A stretch of DNA of 64,000 nt, from NCBI GenBank assembly GCA_949825025.1, contig OX463782.1:27134759-27198758 (forward strand), read 5' to 3'. Of the stretch, positions 1-12,002 are shown piece after piece. The DNA is from Siphlonurus alternatus. Taxonomy: Eukaryota; Arthropoda; Insecta; Ephemeroptera; Siphlonuridae. The translations under genes were made by a program, and so were the position numbers. The notes under the pieces were generated by a model. That model was not told the DNA's origin. It made no database searches and saw only the letters and a program-made list of their open reading frames with translations. The first letter of the stretch is position 1. Every line of letters starts with the position of its first letter.

Positions 1-439
1 ATGTAAACGTAGTGATATTCTACAAGCTCTTTGTTATTCAAAGCATGTTCTGACGCCTTTATTTCATGTAAGACATTTCCGATTGACAGATTGATTCAAT
101 ACTTAATGCAGTCTGATCTGACGTTGGCGTGTGTGGCATCGTATTGATGACGTAACTAGATAACTCTCGTTGCCTTTCATTCATATATTACATCATATGT
201 ATTTTAAGGTATTTCAAATGCACGTATGGGAATTTGTAAGAACATTTGCTGACATGCAAAGTATCAATATTTGCATATAGATATATTAGAATAGCATGAA
301 TATTTTTTTAAGAACGAGAAAAGCATTTTATTATTTCAGTTACAATGACGTCAGAAGAGGGAGAAAAAAATCATTTCTTTACAATAATAATTTTTCATAT
401 TTGTTCGACATTTGTTTTGCCGTCTTTCTTTCTTTCTTC

Positions 440-475
<36 letters not shown>

Positions 476-1155
476 CATTACTGAAATGACTGCACACATA
501 TTTTGTTGAAAAAACAAAACCACTATAAGAAAAGTTGGAAAATTATTTCACATTAATATATTATTTTATTTCTTATTCTAGAACTTCTTTTTGGTTGATG
601 ATATCAGATGACTGAAATATTATTAAATCTCTAAGAAATATATAAAATTTATCATGTTGGCGTGTAAATGGATTCCAAGAACGTTTAATATATTGAAGTA
701 AAAAACATCAGCATGTGTTTACATTACATTTTATTTGTAAGGTTTACAATGCGTGATACAGCGTAAATAATCGATTCGATTCATTTTATAAGTCAGGCAG
801 CTTGGCTACCATTTAGCAGCCTATATGTCGAACTTCACATTTATATGGTCCAAGAAAGAAGCAATTTTCAATGCTTCCAATTTCATTTCCATGTTTTTTA
901 CTTTGTTCATCCTTACATCCTACTCAGCATGTATATGGGTACACTGCTTTATAAGTAAAAAAAACATCAATAAAATTTAAATCGTGCAGTTGTTTGTTAC
1001 TCTCATTGTATATATTAAATATGATAAAAAACAATTCCATATATGTATATATTTTTTTTTTTATAAAAAGCCTTTTTTTTTGGTGAAAAAATATATTACA
1101 TACAAAATATCAAATTTACATGTTGAGTTGCTGACAGTTGATGGACATGTATAAT

Positions 1156-1300
1156 GGCCGTCACATTTAAAAGGCTCATGGTCGGAAGTGCTCGGGAGTC
1201 ATTCGGCTCGGCTCGGCCAATGATGTCCTTCGTTACAAACCGGCTACCAATGACTGAGAGCGTTACAAACATGACCAGGAGGCTTTTAAATGTGACGGTC
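1156..1300. repeat. 145-bp inverted repeat
   Basis: Ends GGCCGTCACATTTAAAAGGC and AGGCTTTTAAATGTGACGGT are complementary, with a GC-richer centre that is partly self-complementary. Confidence 0.7.
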
Positions 1301-1573
1301 ACTGTAGATTATGTATAGATTAATTTGGAGCCGTATTACAATATGTAATTTTTTCATGTGGTGAAAGATTATAATAATATATAATCACAATAATATTTAT
1401 AATATTGGATTTGCTGTTTTTCTCATGTATATTTTATTATTAATCATAAGATGCTTGTTTATATATTTACAATCTCTAGGTTATAATTAATTATAATTGA
1501 TAATTTAATTGATTTAATATCTAAAAAGACTTCAAAATAAACAAAATCTTAATAAAATTATTTTACAACAATC

Positions 1574-1669
1574 ACAGCCGTCGCTTCGAAAAATTTCCTT
1601 CATTGATTATTAGATAACCGTATACTGATAATGGATTGGAAAAGGAAATTTTCTGAGGCAACGGCTGTA
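1574..1669. mobile_element. 120-bp palindromic element, diverged copy
   Basis: Ends ACAGCCGTCGCTTCG and CTGAGGCAACGGCTGT match the termini of the family found elsewhere in the window. The middle is diverged and shorter. Confidence 0.6.
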
Positions 1670-1824
1670 TGTCAGATCCCAAAAGAACAATAAAATTTAA
1701 TTAGTATTCATTCCGAGCCGAATTTCCCACATCCCCAGTTTCTAAGCTAACAGACAAAGTACCATCACCTTCTCTTGTCCTTTCTGAACGCTATCTGGTT
1801 ACAAATATTTTATCTCTCTTGCAG

Positions 1825-4800
1825 GCGGTGCAGATGATGGAAGTGCCGCTGCTCAAGACGTGGATTCACTCGGTGGTGATGGAGGCACTCGTGACGTCAC
1901 TCGTGGACCCCGGCAAACTGGATGTGAACCTGGCACCCGCTGACCGACCTTCTGCAGGGCGAGGTCCGGGCGACACGCTGGCTCAGGGAGTGCTCACCGT
2001 CACGCTCTCGCTGCCCGCGGCCAACTCCGCCTCGGCAGCAAACGCCGCGAGCGCAGGTGCTAAAGAGCGGGATCGAACCCAGTCAGGTGAGAAGACGTCA
2101 GGATGCAAGTCGTTTATCTCCATGTGACGATAAAGTTCAGATTACCTGTTCCTAGCGCAAGAATTTATTATAGACGTTTTTGCAAAGTAGTGCATGATAA
2201 ACGATATGCATTCTCAAAACAGAACCTTCAAGGATGTTCGGAGAGGGTCATATTACTGCTAAAATCAAAAATAAAACTTTTTTATTTATTTTGTGTTATC
2301 AGTTATCAGAAAAATACATACAACAGAATCTGATTTTTGTTTTAATATGATTACTGTTTTTAATGTACAATCTGAATTTATAATGAAAGTTTCTAAATCC
2401 ATGAAATACGCGAGTAATTCAATACATTTCCCCCTGTAAATGTCCCTATCATGATGTTTAACTGTTTTACTTATTTGCTGTCATTGGATACGAAAATCAT
2501 TAAAATAAAAACCGGTAAACAATATTTATTATGTATTCGGATACAGCAAGTTGTAATCGAGACAGATTATTTTCATCATTAAAAATTCTTTTCAATTTTA
2601 ACTGTAATGATGTAACCCGCTTTCCTTATTGTAAAGAAAAGTTGTATATTTTAATTTAAAGGCTCTTATTTTTTAACGAATAGTAATTTTTACAATTAAA
2701 ATTTATCAGTATACCCCTCCATAAAATTTGGAGGCATCACCTCTCTTATTATAATATGACTGACTTGTCATTTTTTTAATTATATTTAATAAATTTTCCA
2801 TTGATTTTATATTGACGACACAGAACTTGCCCTTTATGCTAATGAGCACCACTGTCTCCAGGCACCGGATCTGAAGGCGACGCTCGCTGGCTGGTGTTGT
2901 GTCTCGGAGAACAGCGCATGGTAACTCCACACCTCGGCCCCAGGTGGCAGCACACTGGATCGTTCCTACTGTCCTCTCTGCACACCGACCAGCTCCTGGT
3001 CAAGTTGAAGACCAAACGCTTTGTCAGTGCCATAACGCTGGCCCAGTTTGAACTCCCCCTTGCCAGCTACAACCTGGACAGCAATAAAGTGTGAGTCTTA
3101 GTAGTCAAAATCTGCTGATTGCATTCGTATTTAACTAAATTGTCGGAAAAAAATTGTCAAGCACTATATACAATACACAATTTATTACTGCAATTAAATT
3201 TGATGGTAGATAGTAAACCAATTAATGAAAATTTAAATTTGACTAAAGGAATGCCTATACAACCTACATTAAGTATTAATATGCACTTGCAGTGCGTGAA
3301 ACGTTGATTTAACATCTGAAGAATTTAATTTTTAATTTCAGTTAATGTTTAGCATTACAAAATAAATTCAATTTCAAAATGTATTTTAGTGTATGTTTGC
3401 CGGCATTTAAGTCACTGAATATTTGTTGATGTTGAAAAAGTTGCATACATGTCAGGAGCTAACGTCTGACGGTTGCAGTGTTGAGACTGTACTGCACAAG
3501 AAGCTGACCAAGGCCTCCTCAGGGGCCATTCCCAATATTGCCATGAGGTTTGAGTACACTTCGTTACCCACCGTGAGCTTGGACGGATCAGCGGACACCC
3601 CCGTCAGCACCCCCACTGAGGGACAACAGGGTGGTAAGTGGAGATGGCCTGGAACAAAATTAAAGCAAAGCTTTTAAATTGACAAAAAAAAATCACAGTG
3701 AAAATTTTAGTGCTCACATTACAATACATACATTTTATTTAAATCGTGTTTGAATAAATCATGGTATTATTCTAATGATAAAAATTCTGTTCAGTTGCTG
3801 GTGTACTACTCGTATGTATCCACAACGCTGATGGACTTGCTCTAACGGCGGACCAGAAAGACTGTAATCCCTACTGCATGGTATTCAACAACCGCAAGAA
3901 GGTATGACAAGTTTTAACATGTCATGACTTGGAAGTACTAATGATGTTTGTCGTCACAGGTGAAGACCACGCACTACCTCAAGTCCACGGGCAGCCCACA
4001 GTGGGAGTCCAAGACGCAGTTCCTCGTGAGTGACTACACGCAGGCAAACCTCTCGTTCGTGGTGTGTTCTTGGGGCAGAGACAAGACTGGAGATACTGAC
4101 CTGCTCGGGATCACAACCTTCTCCCTCAGTCCAGTGAGTAACATCACGTTTTAAACACGATGTATTTGTAACGTCCAAATCAAAATAAAACAGCAATTGA
4201 AGTTAGTTCAAAATGTAAAATTAAAATGATTTAGAGTCATGACTAAAGCTAATTTTACCTTGAATTTTAAAAACAAATCGACCAATTTTAATTCAAGTAA
4301 ACTAATTTCTCAATTGTTTAGAATAATATAAATACTCTGAAATTATATAGCGTCATTTATTTTAGTATAGACGTTTATAAGCTAAAATGTTACATATATT
4401 TTCATTTTATATATTGTACTGCGTGAACTTTATAAATGTGTAATTAAATTTTGTCAAGATTTTTCCTTTCAATACATTTTTTTTCGAACCTTTTATAACT
4501 TTCGCTGCAAATAGGATACATTAATTTTGTATACACAAAAAAATACATTTTAAACTTTTTTATAGCTTGTGTAATAATAACAAACACAATTTAATAAATA
4601 TATTTTTATAGGTTAAATGTGACATTTTGATTACATGGTTTGTAGTACACTTTAGATTTATTCACGTTTTCTGTACAGGAGGAGAGCAGCATCGTCCGCA
4701 GGAAGCTTCCCCTGAACGGCAACTCCCCTCCGACGGCTCGCAGCGCGTGCCCCGCTGCTCTGACGGGCACCATCACGGTGTCCGTGGTGTTCCATGCGGT

Positions 4801-7800
4801 CAGCTCGGTGGCGCAGTCCGTGGGCACGCACCACAACACCTCGACCGCGGCACACAGTCCCGGGGGCTCTGACGAGGATGACTCGTCTGTGAGCTCGGGA
4901 CGCAGCAAGCGAAGTGGCAGCAACTGGATGCAGCAGGCGGTGAGATGAGATTGATTGATTGATTTTATATTAAGTCAGTAATCATAATAAATATTTATTT
5001 CTCTTATAAAGATACTATAACGTACACTTTTTATCTTGGTAAATTTCGTCACCAAAAAATATCAATAGAAACGATATATTGCTATATTTTGGTGAAGGAA
5101 ATTTTCCAGGGTCACCACTTTACAATATATATATATATATTACATATACATATATATATATTTAATTGCATGGATAAAATTGGAAAAAAGTTATACTTTT
5201 CAACAAAGTTTTCATAAGAATTTTTGTTGAGAGTTCAATTTTCGCGACAGTTGATATTATCATTCTGTAACTAAAGTCTATCTTGTGATTTGCCACAGAA
5301 ACAGCTCCTCTCTTGCAAAGAGCAAGAAAATTCAGACATAAGTAGTCTACTAGCTAATGGACTAGGATTAATGGAGGTCAATCTCATAAGGTAAGTGACA
5401 ACGCTCTCACCTCATACTATTACCCTCTCTTTACACTGTACGTTCTCCAGGGCTCGTGATCTGGTTGCCAAGGACTTGAACGGGTTCAGTGACCCCTACT
5501 GTGAACTCAAAATCAATGGAGAGTGCAAGTACAAGTCCAACATCAAGAAGAAGACCCTGAACCCCAGCTGGGAGGAAAGCGCCATCATGGGGCTGCCTCG
5601 GACCGGGGAGACACTTGACCTTGTGAGTTGGTACTTTTCCGTTTTCCGTTAAATTTCATGTGTTTTTCGTCATTTCGATGAAGTCTTTGGTCACTTTTAG
5701 ACAGTTTGCCGATACATGTCAAAAATCACATATATATTTTGACTTCTGTATTACCTGCCTAGGGGGCTAGAGTTTAGAAAAAGTTTTTAACTTTTTTGTT
5801 AAGAACGTAATTTAATTAAATATGTAAGAGATTTCAATGGCTGCAGATTTGAGACATTTCATAAAATTTTATCAAAGTTGTTTCATCGTTTAAAAACGAT
5901 AAAAAAATGGTAATGGTTAAAATTCGTTAGTGATTGTTAAACAATAAAGTTTAACGTAAAAAATCGTGCTATAAATTAAGTTTGCCGCTCCTTGCAGTAT
6001 TATGAACCCCTCAAGTATATTCATAGTAATAAAAAATTCATATGTTTTTCACTTGAATTAAATTAAAATTATGTATATATTTTTTCCCCCTAAATTCTAG
6101 TTAATCTGGGACCATGACGTATTCGGAATGAAAGACTTCCTCGGCAACGTATCTCTAACCATTGAAGAAATCAGACACCTTTCCTCGCTGGACGTGGCCC
6201 AGTGGCGCCAACTACAGGGGGTCAAGACCGGGTCTGTTGAAATCAGGGTCAAGGTCATATCAGAGATGACAGAGGTCAGTCACTTCTCCATACCTCAACA
6301 CGCAGAAATCATGACATTCTGTAACTTCATTTCAGATCAACAACACAAGTACAAATCCAACCGCAACACCTAAATCTCAACAACATAGATCTGAAGTTGA
6401 TCGCACCAAACTTAGATTAGCATTTGATGGTCCACCAGTACCACCAGTTAGAACGGTCACAGTTAATTATAAACCATCAGTGCCTGTCATAAAGCATCCC
6501 AGTGAAAGTAAGTAAATTTGATACGATTTACCTGCGGAGGACTAATTAATTCCTCGTCACAGCTGATGTGCGGACTGAGGCGGTGTCTAACGGTCATCAC
6601 GCCACCCCCTCGACGGGGGCCACGCCCACTCCGGCCAGCAGCCCCACGGTACCCAGTCTACTGGTGAATACTCTGCACGGATCTCTAACCCCAAGTCCAG
6701 AGCCTCAGTTTAAGAAGAATCAGAATGAATATAGCAGCTTTCGAGTAATGAAAAACAAGGTATAAATTCAATGATTTTATTACACGGTTTTGATGTTTTT
6801 GACAGAATCTTATCATCACTTTATTTTTATTCAAAATGGATTTTATGCATTTCGTATTTATTCTATTTTAAGAAGTTTATATTTGGATTAAAATCGAATT
6901 AATGTCTATTATTACTTAAAATTAATTCAAACTAAACCTCGACTATGAAATTTAATATCATAATTGTGCAAATATTAAATCAAATTAAGCTAAAACAAGG
7001 AAATTTGCATGCACTGAAATCTCCGATACTTCCACCTCTCTCCCTGATGCCTCACGCAAGTATCCTTTGTCGCAGATGAAGCGCGGTCTGACATTACGAC
7101 GGTTCCGCTCCGAGGTGAACGTGCCGGGGGCCGAGGGTCAATGCGGTGGCAAGAGTGGCGTAAACCTGAGCATCGAGCCGCGTGGCGCGGGTGAGGCAGA
7201 CGCCACGGAGCTGCTGCACGGTGAGGGGTTGCTGTCGCACGCAGTATCCCAACCCAACATCCTGAGCCAGCCCTCACCTAGACCCGCCAGCGCCTCGGCA
7301 CCCTTTCGCAGGCCTTCAGGTGTGTAGCACGAGCACGAAATTAATATCCCTGCACCAAGCACCTAGCTATGTAGTTGCTAACCCTTATGTATTGCTGTGG
7401 TTGTGGTGTACATATATGAGACAGAAAAAAAAACACTTGGCATTGCTTTGTGATTAAGGTTACTTTCAACGTTTAGAGATTAGAGAAATAGTTCTTATGA
7501 TCATAAAATAATATTTTCTGATTTTGCATCTGATGGTCTCATATTTTAAAACGTCCTTGGAAATAATCAATGTGTTTGAAGCTTTTAGCACCACCATTTT
7601 AATCTTTAAAAAAGATTTACTTACAGACATTATAACGTATATAACATTTTGATTGATAAAAAATTATAAGGGGCATTCACAAAGTCTTAAGGCCATAATG
7701 AAGGCTCAATAATTTAAGACCAGAAATTTTGGGTCTAAAAAACACGTCTAAAATCAAGCCTTAAATTATTGAGCCTTAAATGTGGCCTTAAGGCTTTGTG

Positions 7801-9402
7801 AATGCCCCTTAAAATTTTTTAATGCAAAACAAGATAGTAAAACTGAGATAACAAACAAATTGGAATAACAAAATACATTAAATACGTTTATTTAAATCTA
7901 TTTAAAAAATTAATATTATTGTGGAACGAAATGTGTGTTTGTTTGTTTGTTTGTTCTTTTTTTTTTTTTTTTTTTATTCCTACGCTTCACATATATTATA
8001 TTCCGTGAATGAAATAGTGTTCTCCAGACGACAGGTATAGGTATTTCCCGTCACGACCTGCTGGGGACCAATTGTTGAGGACTCTCTTGCATTTGTCAGA
8101 ACTGAAGGTGCGGCCCAACATGCGGCCCGAGCGATTCGTGGGCATCGAGGGCAAGGTGATCCAGGCGCAGGGCCTCCACGTGGCGCACATCGCGCAGCTC
8201 TACTGCCGCGTCAAGCTGCACAGGTGAGGAGAGCTCATTGACACCTTCGCTGACGTCGGTCTTATGAACATGTCATTGTCCAGACAAGTCTTAGTCGTAC
8301 TCTTTTTGTGAATTTTCTGCAATTTTTAATTTATTTAACTTTTAGGATCATTTTCATCAATTTTTTTCTGATTTTTATTTATTTCATGCATACATGCATA
8401 ATTGGAAGATTATTAAGTAACTGAATCTTTTATACAGTATTTGCACTTTATATAAGTGTTATACTTCGTTATTATTTCCTTGAAAATTCAACTATTCGCA
8501 ACGTTTTTTACAAAAATATTTGTGCAGTATGTCTATGACCATACAATAATAAAATTATGAACACTTCGCAATGTCAATTACATTAAGAATTTATTTTACA
8601 AAATGTGTACAATAGAACCGTACGCACTGAGCCGAGTTACTCACGTTACTAATATTTCAGCGGTAACAGCCCGGACAAGCCACACCGGGGAGGCACCTCC
8701 TCAGGCGGCAAGACGTTGGCCAAGTCTCGGCTCATCCCCGCGGTACCAAACCCACGGTTCGACCTCGGCTTTGAGGTGGACGCTCCAGAGGGCGTACCAC
8801 GACAGGCGTCACTGCTGTTCGAGGTGCGCGCCACGGGCAAGGAGCTGGTGGCCTCGCGACGAATTACCATGCAGGACCTTCTCTCAGGTACTAACTGAAG
8901 ACGCACGAGACGAGATTTGCTTTGAAATTGCAGTAGGTTAAATTTTACTAAAACTCAATTAAACTAGTTTGTACGAGTATCACCACTACAGTACTTTAAT
9001 TTTGGCTTTGTATTTCTTGTTTTACGTAAAAAAAACATTGCTTCGGGAGTTTCATTTAATTTATTTTAATAATAAATTAATTTAATTCAATAAATGAAAA
9101 TTTAAGAATAAATTTTTAATAATTCAAAAATATTCAATTGAATATTCCATTATTTCATTACATCTGCTAACAAGTCGTTTTTCAAACAGTTACTAATAAG
9201 TTTAGATTCTAAGGTGAAGGTACATCAACTTATATCTGTTTACTGTTCTGCAGACTCGTCGCCCGAGACAGATGTTCGCACGTGGCTGGCGCTAAGCACT
9301 GGCGCTTCTGTTGAGGTGGAAGTCGCCTATGGTCGTGAACCAAAGAAGGGGTCACGGCGTCTCTTCCGCAGCTGGTCGGTGCATCGTATTGGCAAGATCT
9401 AA
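1825..9402 (+). CDS. Multi-C2-domain protein with a C-terminal SMP remnant (3' part of gene, 15 exons)
   Basis: Exons by splice sites: 1825-2086, 2862-3090, 3479-3633, 3795-3901, 3960-4133, 4679-4939, 5299-5390, 5451-5622, 6101-6274, 6336-6507, 6563-6759, 7076-7319, 8100-8223, 8661-8887, 9254-9402. Every junction is GT-AG and phases join without a stop, giving 912 residues to a TAA. The 5' end is outside the window. Residues 1-40 (start VPLLKTWIHSVVMEALVTSL) resemble the last helix of SMP lipid-transfer domains, which precede C2 domains in extended synaptotagmins, tricalbins and C2CD2/TMEM24. A degenerate C2 (about 55-165), a clear C2 (216-309), a canonical C2 with acidic loops (about 416-530), Ser/Pro-rich linkers (about 310-395 and 545-745) and a last C2-like region (about 755-912) follow. 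By family, I infer a lipid-transfer or membrane-contact-site role. The domain order is not one I can match to a named gene. Several introns are only 55-61 nt. Confidence 0.85.
2087..2861. other. Introns of the C2 gene over 300 nt
   Basis: Applies to 2087-2861, 3091-3478, 4134-4678, 4940-5298, 5623-6100, 6760-7075, 7320-8099, 8224-8660 and 8888-9253. They are AT-rich and without coding signals. 7320-8099 contains a palindromic element (7672-7811). 5036-5118 has a weak hairpin whose ends resemble the 120-bp palindrome family. Confidence 0.5.
3795..4133 (+). other. C2 domain 2 (two exons, 58-nt intron)
   Basis: The joined exons 3795-3901 and 3960-4133 encode a C2 fold. It opens with VLLVCIHNADGLALT, has NPYCMVF at strand 3, SPQWES at the loop before strand 5 and GDTDLLGITTF at the end. 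The loop-1 acidic residues are partly present (ADQKDCNPYC). The second Ca2+-loop is RDKTGDTD rather than the usual D-x-D, so calcium binding is uncertain. Confidence 0.8.
5360..6274 (+). other. C2 domain 3, canonical Ca2+-binding type
   Basis: Exons 5299-5390, 5451-5622 and 6101-6274 join into a classical type-II-like C2 domain. Loop 1 is AKDLNGFSDPYC (two Asp), the core is KTLNPSWEES and loop 3 is WDHDVFGMKDFLG (three Asp). These match the acidic ligands of Ca2+-dependent phospholipid-binding C2 domains. This is the best-conserved part of the protein and the strongest support for the multi-C2 call. Confidence 0.9.
7672..7811. mobile_element. Palindromic element, GGGGCATTCACAAAG family, copy 1
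   Basis: Near-perfect inverted repeat with ends AGGGGCATTCACAAAGTC and GGCTTTGTGAATGCCCCTT. TA at both flanks suggests a TA target duplication, as in Tc1/mariner-type MITEs. No coding capacity. Confidence 0.75.
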
Positions 9403-11548
9403 CCTGTTACTGAGCAGCATCTTGTGTCAAGTTTCATCATGTCCACGAGTTACTTGAATGGTCTTCTTGAATTAGAATACATTATGAAATATTATCACAA
9501 TGAAAATTTACAAGAAGTGTCGAAACCTAGAACGTAATAATTTATCAATTAAGAAAAAATGGCGTTGTCGTTTTATATGTAAATGTGACAGCTGTATTAA
9601 TTTAATTAATAACTAAAATGTGTAATGTTTTTTAAGTGCAATGAACAAAATCTTTTTTACAATTGATAATTTTAGATTTTTCTTTTTTTTTATTAATGAC
9701 AAGATATATATGCTAGTCACCTAACATCTAGGATATTTAAAAAAAAATATCAAGTGATGTATCAGAACGTTATTTAATTTGGACATTTTTATTAATTATC
9801 ATTTGTTTTATAAATAATGACACTGAAATTATATAATATTAAGTGAGACATTGAATTTACTAAGTACTAATATCAATGAATTTGATTACAATATTTACCC
9901 TTTTCACAATGTATTGTCTGTATATATAATATATTCAGTGACAGTTCAATGCTTTTTATTATAATTATAACAGGAAATAATAATATTATTACTAATGTAA
10001 TGCATTTCAGAGAAAAAGTACATATTATAAGTAGAGCAAATTAGATTATCATATAAATTATTATCGAACTTTCCATTGAATGGCGTAAATAAAAACAATT
10101 ACTTTCTATGTACAACCCCACTCATGTTTTTAAAATCTCACCAATATTTTACAGCATTTTCATACCTGGGGAGTGATTTAATACGAGAGGATCATATCGA
10201 TAGTGTTCAATGCTAAAGGGCTTGTATAACTACAAATATATCAACGTAATGTATCAAATCCATTCACCTTAAGATAATATCTACGAGCTCCTTTGCAGTG
10301 AACATGATCGATATACTCATATAAGCTCTCCAACTTCCCCAAAAATTGCCATGTTCACGTTTCAAATTTTCTTAGGGAGTTTTGCAAATTAGAAAGAGTT
10401 TCAGAAATTAATGGAAGGGGGTATAATTAAATTGCTTTATATTTAACTAACTTTTGGATATTGTATAACTTTTGTTCTTATATCATTCCCATTGATGTAT
10501 TCTTAATATGTAAACTTCTTCTACTTGATAATATTATATTATATTATATATAAAAAAGAAGAATACTAATGATGATAAATATTTGTGAAATAGCAAAAGC
10601 ATTTATTTATTTTTTAAGTCTGTTTATCGTACAACTAAATTAATTAAAAAAATTATGTATTATTGTACATATCAAATTATTATAAAAAATAAAATATGCA
10701 TTCCTGAATATAAACAACTGAGAATTTTTCTTTTAGTATTATTAATGAATCCTAATATATAAAAAGAGATCATCATGGTATAATGGTATATCCCACATTT
10801 ATTTTTATAAATTGTAATTCTTGAAAATTGTTGTGAATTATGAATAAAAATATAAAAAAAAAGATAAATTTAATTTCGTTAGTCATAACATACGTTTTAC
10901 AAGAAAGGTTGTAAAAAAATCAATCCTACACCCTACGTAAATTATAATTAAATATTACTAGGTCAATAAGAATATACTGGCTTATTTTATTTGAATTAAA
11001 AAAATCTTATATAATATTCGGGAATCAGTTCCGAACAATAGCAATGCCACAAAGACTATTTTAAAAGGTGATTCCACCCAAACTATATGATTCGATGTAC
11101 TAAACTACGTACAACAGAAGGTATATAAATAAAAATACATATTTTTCAAGATCATAATTATATTACCCTTATAAGTATATTAAAAAAAAATCCAATGGAA
11201 AGAGTTTGAAAGTTTTCATAAGATAATCAAACAAACCTGATTTTGTTCTTAAATTTAATCTAAACTCAACAATTAAATATTAATAATCAAGCAATTTCAA
11301 GTAAATTACATCAACATTTATTATTAAATAAAACAAACCTTCAGCATATTTTTTATCATATAATAACAGCAACAACAACAATAAAAATTGGAGAAATTTC
11401 TAAATTCCAAGACCACACTACAAATGATTCCGCGAATACATTGATGATAATTACAATTAAGTAGAGCAGAATGACGAGGTAGATAAGAGGTGTTGACACG
11501 TCAACGCAAGGTGACGACAGATAATGGCCCCTGTGAGCCGCACCGCCG
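9403..11548. other. Intergenic region between the C2 and ABCC-like genes
   Basis: AT-rich sequence without coding-like segments. The first part is probably the 3' UTR of the C2 gene. Around 11440-11580 the base composition becomes GC-richer, as expected of the 5' end of the ABCC-like gene, but I see no convincing TATA box or initiator. Confidence 0.5.
10088..10093 (+). terminator. Candidate poly(A) signal of the C2 gene
   Basis: An AATAAA hexamer lies about 690 nt after the TAA at 9402. It is the first good + strand hexamer I noticed in the 3' flank. AT-rich DNA yields many chance matches, so the assignment is tentative. Confidence 0.3.
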
Positions 11549-11909
11549 ATGTTATTATGTACAGTACACTCCGGGTGGACAATGAGGCACATCGTCACAT
11601 CGAATGTCGCGTCAACACACGCGCTCTTCAAACACGCGGCTTGGTAAGTATACAGTCACTTTAAGTATTAAATTTTTATTAAATAGGGTTTGTATACTGC
11701 TAGTATTTTATTATTTAATTATTAATTTAGTTTATGCTTTTGCTTGAATAACGTTTTAACTTGTCATAAGAGTGTTAATTAAAATTAAAACATTTTAAAC
11801 TAATCTAACATCTATTTACGTATAAATGTGACAGCTTTGATATTTTCATTTCTAAATACATATAATTGTATGATATATACAGTATTATATATATATATAT
11901 ATATATAAT

Positions 11910-12002
<93 letters not shown>

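Larger units (their letters stand above)
1..1824. other. Intron or upstream region of the C2 gene
   Basis: AT-rich DNA holding a poly-T run (about 442-475), a 145-bp inverted repeat (1156-1300) and a diverged copy of the 120-bp palindromic element (1574-1669). I could not find an exon encoding the rest of the SMP domain, so the preceding exon is probably left of the window. Confidence 0.5.

Noticed and set aside
5036..5118. Possible tenth copy of the 120-bp palindrome
   Set aside because: It forms a weak hairpin with GGTCACC-like ends, but the family core is absent. Not counted.
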